From assembly GCA_038501625.1 (NCBI GenBank), contig JAZAYU010000010.1, positions 6,593,380-6,657,379 on the forward strand: a DNA stretch of 64,000 bases, read 5' to 3'. Below are positions 23,001-35,000 of the stretch, one piece after another. How positions within the stretch are numbered: the stretch's first letter is position 1; each line of letters begins with the position of its first letter. Source of the stretch: Corbicula japonica. Its lineage: Eukaryota > Mollusca > Bivalvia > Venerida > Cyrenidae. The notes below the pieces were generated by a model. The model made no database searches, was not told where the DNA came from, and worked only from the letters and a program-made list of their open reading frames with translations. Position numbers and translations under genes: made by a program.

Positions 23001-26000
23001 CTCACAGTATCCCGAAAGTACGAAATTGTCATTCAAATTGATTTGCTGATAATATCCGAGTATTCCAGAATCTTAATAGTGATTTTATTTACCAGAGAAT
23101 GAGACTGTCTACGGATCTACCTCTATAACTTTTTATTTGTGTTTAGTAAACCACCAAAGAATAAAAACTTTGAGTTGTTCTGTAAGAGGAAAATTATTAT
23201 ATATTATTTTATATGAATATATATTTTCTTAAATAAACAGAACAATACATATAAGGCTAAATATTGAAAAGCATGTAAAACCCATGATAGGACATTCAGA
23301 ACAAACAAGGACATTTCACTGTTTTATACAATGTTATTGACAGTGACATTTCTTCTTAACATCGGATGAAAATGACGCTGGCATAATTGCGAGTGAATAG
23401 CTGATAAGATGTATACGGTAGAAGAGTTTTGTGAAAATATGATTTCTTCGCTGTGAAAAGAAAAATATACACAAAAGATGAGGTATTGTCATAGTGTGTT
23501 GACTTATTGACAGTTTCCTGGTAACCAAGCATCCTGTCTCCAAACGGGACTTTTGTAGCTCTTACATATGCCAAATGACATGTGTTAAATAAACAATGTG
23601 CCTTTAATGGAACCCTAAATCAGATGTTTCGCGTGTCACAGATTTTCAAAGTATATTCTCTAATTGGCATTACAATTGGTGTGAATAACTTATTTTCATT
23701 ACTGAATGGCTCTATTGATTTACTAAATAAATCACCGTTACACTATGCAGTAAAAATACAATATTTAATATTATTTGACCTACTTTATATTTTATCATAT
23801 TCGTGTTCTAGTAGATCTATTATGCACTAACTTTCAAATTTGATTATGTGCGCGCAGACAATTTGTTTTGATCCGCACTTTACATTTAGCAGTATGTTAC
23901 AAAAGAACGCACATGCGCAGAAATCAACATACAGACATGTTATTTTCTACATATACTTTGTAAACGGAAAATCATTTACCTTGACGGTTTGGTGTCGTTT
24001 AATACCAAACCTTCTTGATTGTCGTTTATTATCGAAATTTTACGAACATTCAAATGCTTCAAATGCATTCGAAAGTTCGAAACATTATCTGAACGTTCGA
24101 ATGTTCGAACTTTCGTTTACATCCCTAATATATACAAATATTTACGCATGAGCGTCCAGTGTAGATCCAGATCAACCGGCACTTTTGTGCCATCTGCTCA
24201 GGAGCTGCACTGGTCGCCTTTTGGTCAGGATCTGCACTGGTCGCCTTTTGGTCAGAAATAACCTAATGAATCTAAAAGCGAACAGTTTAGATACTGATCA
24301 GATGTTCGCCCTTGCAATTAAGGTGTACCTATGGAGAAAATACATGACTTTAATAATTTGCACAATGTAGTTTTTGCACATTTTTTTACTGCCAAAAGGA
24401 CTCATAAACAATTTTCTTCTGCCAGAAGGGCTCATCAGTGTTGAAGATTTTGGTCATATTATTGTGCATAATTTTTAGTCCCTTTTATGTTTTCTATATC
24501 TTAAATATAATAAAACAAACGAAACACATTTCTGAAGTTGTTTAGTTACAGAATTTAGTACAATAAGTGAGATTCTGAATTCAGCTTTTGAGTAGCCCTT
24601 ATGGCTCTTTTAATAAAATTGTTTACTTTTTATTACATTTATAATATCTATAATAAATCTATGATTTTTGTCACAGGTTTAATACATAGATTACATAAAT
24701 TATTGCATAAAACTGCAATTAAAGATATTGAAAAGTTTTCAGATTCTTTTTAAATTGCTGATGAGCCCTTCTGGCATGGATCAGAAATGAATGGTCATAA
24801 GTATGCATGATGATCCATATAGGTTTGAGCCCATATTGTCTAAGTGTTCATGATGGAAGAAGAATGGTCTAATCCTGACTTCTACACAACACCAGAGACA
24901 TCTAATGAAGATGAAAGCTACATAAAATCTTCTGATGTATCTTCGAGTAAAGGTGACTGTTCTTCTCATTTCAATAGAAAGAAAAATTGGGTATGGAAAT
25001 GAATAGGACCCTTCAAGAGGGAGCAAAACAGAAAAAGAATGTTGAAAGAAATCAGAGAATCCTTATCAGCAAGCAAATCTGCTAAAGACCAGTTAAAACT
25101 ACATGTACCAGACATTAATGATGAAGACTCAGACTGCTCCGTGGGTGATTGGGCAAGGTCAAAATCATAGATGATTGTTACAAATGGACTCAAAAAGACT
25201 TTCAAAACTACATGTAACATGTACCTTAACAACGGCAGTTATAAACAAGAGCCAGTCGGAAACGACTGCACGCTCGACTATTCGAAAAGTCAGAATTATT
25301 AAGCACATTGTAACTGGGCTTCATTTAAACTGGGGAGTGATTCAGGAGTTTATGACACCCCCAACAAACACACATGAACAAAAGTTTCTTAATCCATAAA
25401 TCAATAAATAACACTTAATTTATTCTTGTAGATTTTTTTTAGGGTTTACACAACCCAGCCCATAAACCCCTGATCCCACACCCATCAACCCACTATCTTT
25501 GCCCACCTATAGTTGTGTGGCGTGGTGAAGTACAGTATGGTATGCTGGTTGCTGTTGTTGGTGGTGGTGTTGTTGTTGGTGGTGTTGTTGCTGTTGTTGG
25601 TGTTGTTGTTGGTGGTGGTGTTGTTGGTGTTGGCATTGTTGGTGTTGTTGGTGGTAGTGTTGTTGCTGGTGGTGGTGGTGGTGGTGGTGGTTGTTGTTGC
25701 TGTTGGTGTTGATGTTGTTGTTGGTGGTGGTGTTGATGTTGTTGGTGTTGTTGTTGGTGGTGGTGTTGGTGTTGCTGGTGGTGGTGGTGATGTTGTCTGT
25801 GCTAGTGTTGGTGGTGTTGATGTTGTTGTTGGTGGTGGTGTTGGTGTTGTTGTTGTTGTTGGTAGTGGTGTTGTTGGTGATGGTGGTGTTGTTGTTGTTG
25901 GTGATGATGTTGTTGTTGTTGGTGGTGGTGTTGTTGTTGGTGGTGTTGGTGGTGGTGTTGTTGTTGATGGTGTTGTTGTTGGTGGTGTTGTTGGTGGTGG

Positions 26001-29000
26001 TGGTGTAGTTGTTTGTGTTGGTGTTGTTGTTGGTGGTGTTGTTGATGTTGGTGGTGGTGGTGTTGGTGTTATTGGTGGTGGTGTTGTTGGAGGTGGTGTT
26101 GTTGTTGGTGGTGTTGTTGGTGGTGGTGTTGTTGGTGGTGGTGATGGTGTTGTTGTTGTTAGTGGTGGTGTTGTTGTTGTTGGTGGTGGTGGTGGTGTTT
26201 GTGTTGTTGTTGGTGGTGGTATTGATATTGTTGTTGGTGTTGTTGTTGGTGGTGGTGTTGGTGTTGTTGTTGGTGGTGGTGGTGGTGGTGTTGTTGTTGT
26301 TAATAGTGGTGCTGTAGTTGTTGTTGGTGGTGGAGGTGTTGGTGTTGTTAATGGTGGTGGTGTTGTTGGTGGTGGTGGTGTTGTTGGTGGTGGTGATGGT
26401 GTTGTTGTTTGTGGTGGTGTTGTTGTTGTTAGTGGTGGTGGTGGTGTTGTTGGTGGTGGTGGTGTTGTTGTTGGTGTTGTTGTTGCTGGTGGTGTTGTTG
26501 TTTGTGTTTGTGTTGTTGTAGTTGTTGTTGTTGTTGGTGGTGGTATGTGGAGGTGGTGGTGGGTCGTGGGGGTACAGTACAGTGGTATGGTATGGTGTGG
26601 TGTGGTGTGGTGTGGTGTGGTGTAGTGTAGTGAAGTGTAGTGTAGTGTAGTGTAGTGTAGTATAGTGTAGTATAGTATAGTCTATGCACCCACCCACCCC
26701 ACAATTACTCAACACTTTCAACCAAAGTATGTTAAGGACATCTGTTTTAAACCTTTTATATAGCTGTACATATAAAAAACACTAACATTGAAACTTTAAC
26801 AATTATTTACAAGTCTTAATTCTAATTTCAAGTGAAAAGGGGCAAAAATCAAATATAAAAAAAGCAAGGATGAGTTATGGGCCTTTGAAAATAAACCTGA
26901 TGCAAGATAAAATAAAGGTATACAAAGTTTTAAACCTTAATTTTTAAGTCTAAAAAGGGCAGTAATTTGAAAAAAATCAAAGAGTTATGGTTCTTGGCAT
27001 ACATAGTCAGGGTCATGATGGTGAATAAGTTTCAAAGCTATAGTACAAGAAGTATGAAAGTAACTAGCTTGCATGCAATCTTTAACCTGAAATTCTAAGT
27101 CAAAAAAGGGCCGTAATTTGATTAAAAATGAAAGAAAGAGTTATGGTTCTTGGCATACATAGTCAGGGTCATGATGGTAAACAAGTGTCTTAAGTCTCAA
27201 AGCTATAGTACAAGAAGTATGAAAGTAACTAGCTTGCACGCAAACTTTAACCTGAAATTCTAAGTTGAAAAAGGGCCATAATTTGATTAAAAATGAAAGA
27301 AAGAGTTATGGTTCTTGGTATAAATAGTCAGGGTCATGATGGTAAACAAGTGTCTTAAGTTTCAAAGCTATAGTACAAGAAGTATGAAAATAACTAGCTT
27401 GCACGCAAACTTTAACCTGAAATTCTAAGTCGAAAAAGGGCCATAATTTGAACAAAATGGAAGTTAGAGTTATGGTTCTTGGCATACAAACTTGAAATAT
27501 GATGATGAACAAGTGTTGAAAGTTTCAAAGCTGTAGTATAAGTAGTATGGAAGTTATGGATTTGTACAGTAGCTTGCACGCAAACTTTAACCTGAAATTC
27601 TAAGTCGAAAAAGGGGCATAATTTGATAAAAATGAGAGTTAGAGTTATGGTTCTTGGCATACACACTTGGGATATGATGATGAACAAGTGTTGAAAGTTT
27701 CAAAGCTGTAGTATAAGTAGTATTGAAGTTATTAGTTTGTATAGTAGCTTGCACGCAAACTTTAACCTGAAATTCTAAGTCGAAAAAGGACCATAATTTG
27801 AACAAAATGAAAGTCAGAGTTATGGTTCTTGGTATACACACTCGGGACATGATGATGAACAAGTGTGCCAAGTTTTAAAGCTGTAGTATAAGTAGTATTG
27901 AAGTTATGAGTTTGTACAGTAGCTTGCGCGCAAACTTTAACCTGAAATTCTAAGTCAAAAAAGGGCCATAATTTGATCAAAATGAAAGTTAGAGTTATGG
28001 TTCTTGGCATACACACTCGGGACATGATGACGAACAAGTGTGCCAAGTTTAAAAGCTGTAGCTATAGTAGTTTTTAAGATATAGGTAGGTTGCACGTAAA
28101 CTTTAACCAAAGCGGGACGCCGACGGCGACGGCGATGCCGACGCCGACGCCCAAGTGAGTACAATAGCTCGACATATTCTTCGAATAGTCGAGCTAAAAA
28201 TGTACTGTATAATTAATGGACTTAAAACATTTATCTCCTGCTTGATTTTGATCGGATGAGCCCTTCTGGCTTGTTTGAATTTCTCTCTGAAAGTTAAATA
28301 TATTATTCAGCTAAAAGGACTCATCAACATATTTTTCCCTTTTTGTGGCAATGTTTGTGTGTTTCTATTATTTTGCTTTGTGTGAATAAACACATGATAA
28401 AATACTATATACATACATGTGCAAAATATTAAATCATCATCACAATAGGGGAATTTTTAAAAAACTTTAAACCTGTTTTTCTCTATAATATTAAAAATAC
28501 TGTTCGAGTCCTTTTGGCATTTAACCAACGATATATATTATGTACTCCAATTTGTAAGCTTATAAATAACAAATTAAATGGCCAAGACCAGTATGTGTTA
28601 ACTTTTCAATAAGTATTTTTTGACAAGTATACAGCTTATACGTGTATTCCATTAGTGACCAGTGTAGATCCAAATCTACCCTCACATCTGTGCTTTCTGA
28701 TCTGGATCTACAATATTCACTTTTAGATTCATAAGGCTATTTCTGACCAGGAAGCAAACAATGTAGATCTTGATCTGGATGGTGTTGATAATATCTTTTA
28801 CAAACTTTGATTAAGTTTCTTTATGTTCAGTAACAATATATATTACTTTTCATGCAGAAAAACAAAAACTCCATAAAATCACCAATCAAGTTTAAGAAAT
28901 TCATAAAATAGGTGTGTAATCTTGAGGATATATTTTTATTTATGCAAATAATCCAAAGTTCCTTTTAAAAAAAAACATCCAAAAAAAACCCAAAGAAAAC

Positions 29001-32000
29001 CAGCATATTTTATCAAATTTACAGTGTAGAAGACCTTCACCCCGCCCCACCCGCCCCTGCCTATTTCATTTAACTGAAATAAACTTCTTTAACACTTTGA
29101 AAGCTGAGCTTTCCAAACATCTGAGTTCCTCAGTTTATCTAAGTTGCGTTTAATTGTAAGACACTGCTGATTTATAAAAAAAAACAAACTGCACTGATCA
29201 CCTGGCCTCCAGATTACAAAAGTGAGATCTCAAACATCTGATTGGCTGAAATGCCAACCAGTTTCAGAGTTATAACCTTGGGGCCTAATTTCACGGAGAT
29301 TTATTCCATGGTTTGCTAGAGAAATATTTTTGTGGGGAATGAACTTCCTAAATACTGATAAAATGAAATGCAAAATTAAGCAATTACTGTGATATAATTT
29401 ATTTGGATTTCTGGACTGTGTACAAACACAATATTGATGACAATCTTGGACTTCGTAGTACTGTGGTCTAATTTTTTTTCATGCAATTTAATTTTCATGT
29501 ATTTGGTGAATAGCATAAAATTCAACCATTTCATAACATAAATAGATCAGAAAAAAAGCAAGAGGCTGGCTTACCACTACAGAATCCTTCAGACCCAAAC
29601 TTTCTTGTGAAACAGTCACCTGTAAAAGATGACACCTTTACACATATATAATATTACAATAGAACAGATGTGTATGCACAATTTGAGTTCAAGTGGGGCA
29701 GTTGCCTTGTGTGAGGTCATGGGGACTTGCCTCTCAACCCCCTGGCTGTGAAGCTCTAGACGTTTTTTACAAATGAGAGAAACCTATTTGTATAGCAAAA
29801 TTGATCAATTCTCAACTAAGTATCACCCTATTACATTTCAGTTTTGCACTGCATTTTTAGCTCCAAAGATTTTTACTCAGATGACGAATTGTATACGGGC
29901 CAGGCCTAATATGCCCACTGGCAGCTACAGTACTGACAGCACATGACTGGGCTTACAAGAGAATTGTTATGGGTGACTTCAAAAAAAATGAAGACAAACA
30001 TGAAATTTTTGTTGAAATTTAGATGAAGTATTTTACTGTAGGATTACTTGTTTTCTCACAAGGAACATATTCAAGTTTCAGAATCTGCCAGCATTTAAGG
30101 AGAAAGCACTTTAGAATTGGAAAAAATTTTAACATCTAATTAGAACTTAGAACTTTTTTTAAAAGAACAGGTATAATTTTCAAACAGCACTAAAGTATTT
30201 AAAAGTAGTAAAACAATTCCATTTAGTTGATAATATCAACAACTGAATATATAAAACATATTTTACAAGCATGAAACTTGTCACATTTCAGAAAAATATT
30301 GAAATTTTCAAAAAAATATGTGTATTTCCTTAGGAAATACTGAATTTCACCTCAAAAAGTTTCTGTGGATGTAAGAATTCAATAATGAAATGTTGAACAC
30401 TTGTTGTTTAATCAAATTTAGACAATTTGCGTTTCACATGCCAATTTTCGCGGTCACAACTTATGTCTTTGACAACTTTTTAGACCAATAAAAGTGTCAT
30501 ACATTTTGGGGAATTTGTTACACTTGTGACAAAATAAAATAATGCCTATTTCAACTACCACAGGATAATTAAAACTTAATTATGTTGTACAAATCATAAT
30601 ATCCATATCAAGAAAGATTAATTTCTAAGAATTAAACAGTACAGCATTATGAATTATAATAAAATCATAAATATTTGAACAAATGTTAACTTTACATTTA
30701 CATGTAACAAAAATAAATATTTAATGGGAAAACATATCTTTATTCAACATAATAATATGAACTTTGGCAATTTTTATTATTGCTGAAGTGAAAAGATTAT
30801 AAAAAAGCAGTTTGTATTAAAAAAAATGTTCTGAGTTTAATTCTGTTGTCAGTTTAAGAGTGTAACTAAAATGTTACACTTGTGACAAAAATGGATAAAT
30901 GGCAATTTAATTGACCATAAAACATCAATGTTAATTGACTTTGTTGTCCAAATGATACTTTTATGTAGTGAAAGATAGATTTGTTATAATCAATGTTACA
31001 GCATCTTATAACTAATAAAAACGTGAAAACTTTTAACAAATTTTAATATCAATGTTGATCTAAATCAAAACTAAAGTCAATACAATCATTATTGAACATA
31101 GTATCCATGTAAAATATATATAACAATTTTGATGGCTTTCAATATTGTTCAATTGTGCAATGATATTCATTAAGGGTTAGTAGCATTTCTGTATTAAATT
31201 TTGATCTTTCACTTCTTAAAAATGTTGGTAATAATTATGTTTCACTTGTGACATTAAACAAAAACTACCGGTATTTAACTGATACAACTTAATTAAATCT
31301 ATGTGTCTTCATTGTTTAAAACAACTATTACTTAAGCTTTTGGAAAGAAATGCAATTGCCATTCATCTGCTTTTAGTTGAATCAATAAGTTAAAGATGAC
31401 AAAAATATAATCCAATCCAGTAACATACTTCATGGTATTCAATCGAAAAAATGACAACTGAACTTTTAAGCGTATTAAACATACCAAAGTGCATTTTACA
31501 ATGTATAAAATAGAAACACTGTACATAAGCTTTGGCCAGTGCCCAACATCTTTTTTTACTTTCAAATTGATTGACCCTTTTTCCAGCCCTTATTTATTTC
31601 CCTAATATCAACTTCAGTTTTAAACCCCTTAATGGGACCAACTCTGGAGATTTCAGTTTCTGTATGATATCTGTGGTTAGTTGGTTTGAACCTCGATTTG
31701 TTCCAAATCAAGTCAATTTTATCTTGGTGACAGAGTAGCCATTTTTAGAAACATAAATATCAGTCTGTAACCAATAATGATGACTCTAGATAAAGATATT
31801 CATATTAAATCCTTTCCTTCACAGATACCACTATATGGCATGGCAAACAGTGTAGATCCAGATCAGCTGTAACATCAATGCTATCAGGATCTACAAAGCA
31901 TTTTCATTTATTAGGTTATTTCTGACCAAAAGGCAAACAGTGCAGATCATGATCAGACAGTACAGATGTGCTGGCTGATCTGGATCTACTCTGGTCTCAC

Positions 32001-35000
32001 ATTTGTTTAAATTCATATATATGGAGGAGTGGGTTAATTTTTCACTTTCCTACACCAAGGTGGATTCATCAGAAAGTGCCCAATTCAGTATAATAAGTGG
32101 AATTGTGTGCCCTTTTCTCTTTAAGTTTCTGTTGGTATAACATATTTTTTCTATTTTTCTTCTTTTAAGCTTCGTAAAGCTTATCTTTAAGATTTGTGTC
32201 ACATTAGTGTTTCCCTGTCTTTCCTTACTCGGTCTTTTAAAGTTACACTTTTCTTAGCATTTTCAGGTTTTTTTACTTGAATTTAATCTTTTCTTGTATC
32301 AAATTCTAATCTTATTACTAATTTTCCCATTGTTTGTTTATTTCACATTAAAAACCTGCATAAAAAGAAATATGATTAAAATTCTGGTAAAGAATTCAAT
32401 TTTTACATCACAAGTGTAACATTTTCTACACATTTAAATTATGGCTAAACAATCATGCATGTACTGTCCTATGTTTTCCTAAACTGTTTCTTTTAACCAG
32501 AAAATGAACCCTATAAACTTTTCGTGGCAAACACCAGTCTATTTATATTAAATAATATAAATATGAGCAGTTGAAATTTGTAGAACGGTAAAAAAATATG
32601 ATTATTTAAGTTTCTTCTCATTTCAATAATACTTAATTCATTACAACAGTTTTAAATTGTGAGTATAAACATCTTAGCAGACAGACAGACAGTAAGAAAT
32701 GAACTAAGAATATTAAAAAGCAGGAATAATGTATTTCTAGCACACATGTCAAAATATGTTACACTTGTGACATCAATTATGCTTGTGTAGAAAAGCTGAA
32801 TACTTCAATACACAATTGGCACTATGCTAGCTGATCTTTGGTGGAAGTGCTTATCTTAAAAACAGACCAGAAAGAAACCCAAGTACACTGGTCATAAAAT
32901 GCTACAGGCTTAATCTCAGAATGTTACACTTGTGACATTTAGTAGTCAGTAAATTCAAATTACTCTACACTGCTAGTTAACTTAATAATACTAATTTTGA
33001 CAACTGTTTTATTAAATTTAAACATTACATTATACATAGAAAGTGCTATATATTCATTATCAAGTGAACTTAAGTTTTGCTATTTTGTTTTATTATTACA
33101 AGCTATTTTTTTGTTCAAAAAACATTTCAGGGGTTCATTACTTGTAGAGCATATTACTGTACAAACGACTATGTAAAATAATAGCTCTTTTAACTAAAAT
33201 TAAAGCAGAATACTTAAGGCTCCATTAGATATGATTTCTAAGGTGATAAGCTTCCTTGAAAACATAAAGAAATAACTTTGAAAACAGGGAACATTGAAAA
33301 ATGTCACACAAAAACGTTACCCTTGTGACATTTTTGGCGACATTTTTGCTTATAACTTTTGAACTAACGAAAATAATTCCATGAAACTTTGCAACCACAA
33401 TTACAATGTTGCAACCCATATTATAATACAAAAATGATGTTTATACGCCTTTCCAATAATTCGATGAATTTATTTGGTTACCTCCCCTGTCCAGTCACGT
33501 GACTGCTCTACAGGAAAAATGATTGCTCGCTGTAATAACGTAATAGGGAATATGTACCTACAACTTTCTTGTTTATCATAAAATTCTTTTTTGAAAAATA
33601 TATTTTCTATTTGAATTAGTAATAATACATCAGGGTTATGATATTTTTGAAAATAATTTATAAAACAATCAGGTTTCTGACTAAAAGTGTCAATTCATTA
33701 TTCCTCGCATTAAACACTAAACGACTTGAACTAACAGACAGTCGCAGTGTTCTCTTCACGGCTTAATTGAGTCTCGTTACCGGATTAGCGTGTCTATTCA
33801 ACTACTGACATCATGTTGTGATTATGTCGGCGGCGATTGATTTTGAAGGCGGCATGCCATAAACATGTCAAACTGTCTCGCACACGGGGTCATCTGTCAA
33901 TTACTTAAAGGGGCAGATATCATTGACCAATAGAGATCGTGTAATTTCTATTTGCAAGGTATCTACACCTCCCAATTCTTAAGTATTTCGGAGTCCTGTT
34001 AACTACTGGATGTGCCAGCAAATGTATTTGATTTAGCACTTAAATGGATTCTTAATCAACATTACGATACGTTATAGAAACAAAAGCCGTCAATAAGAAA
34101 CAAATCTTGTCAAAACATTTTATATATGTTTAATTAAGAGTTTGGGCTTTTATGCCAAAATTACAATCTGTCAAACCTAAGAAATCTAAATTGGATATGC
34201 AATCATATTGTGATATAAATATTCCCATCTTTTTGGAAGCCGGCATCTAAATCCTTGGATTTTATTCTACGAATGATACTTCTACAACAAACAATCAGAT
34301 TACCGATCCTGTTTTATTTCAAGACAGAATCAATCATATTTGCTTGTGAAGTATACGTAACATTTAAAATATTCAAATTATTTATTCGTTGACAATAAAC
34401 GCCTTAATTTTTTAGGACGATTCTATTGTTCAAATGTGTAAGTATCCACAAATTCAGATTGTATTTTTTTTTTGTCAACAGATCATGTAACCAGATGTTG
34501 ACATATCACGATTTCCGGATAATAGCGCATTACTAGCCTTAGCAATTTGCAACATTTACACCAGTAAAATATATTTTCAGCAGAAAAGATATTAAGAAGA
34601 AATTGTTGTACATAATTGGTAAAATTAATGCTTATGTTTGTCCAAATTGCGTTTCATACTGCCTACTATCACAATAATGGTACATGTTCTTAAATCATTA
34701 AAAATCTAAATATCTAACAAATAGTAAACATAAAAAAGTCTGGCTAGAATAACAGACCAGCAACTTATTTTTTCACCGCCGACGACGAACGCAGACCTGC
34801 AATATAGCGAATAAGGTTAGCTATTATGTGCTTAAGCCATTAGCCCGATCGTTCAGCTATCCTGCAGAGCCTCGTTTTGGATTGATTTTCGGTCGCGGGA
34901 AGTAACTCGTACAGGACTGCGAAACTGTTTATTGGAAAGGCGTTATACGCCTTTCCAATAATTCGATGAATTTATTTGGTTACCTCCCCTGTCCAGTCAC

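Larger units (their letters stand above)
25245..28196. mobile_element. Pearl/HINE-like element C, 2.95 kb, containing a 1-kb G/T array
   Basis: The 5' end is ACAAGAGC followed by a perfect hairpin CAGTCG-GAAA-CGACTG and the subterminal repeat GCTCGACTATTCGAA. The 3' end is the hairpin TAGCTCGAC..ATTC-TTC-GAAT..GTCGAGCTA at 28165-28196, which contains the inverse of that repeat. Inside, in order: the G/T trinucleotide array, a GTGGT/GTAGT pentamer array, about seven units of about 175 bp, and a GACGGC/GACGCC block. The same ends are found on the element at 39063. Confidence 0.75.

Noticed and set aside
22880..24127. Transposase gene in the hAT-like element
   Set aside because: Only short frames of at most about 100 codons without hAT dimerisation or catalytic motifs.
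25507..26721. Long open frames (up to 404 codons, T/N-rich on minus, V/G- or L/V-rich on plus)
   Set aside because: They are translations of the GTT/GGT array, which lacks stop triplets in several frames at once; no start context, splice sites or domain support a protein.
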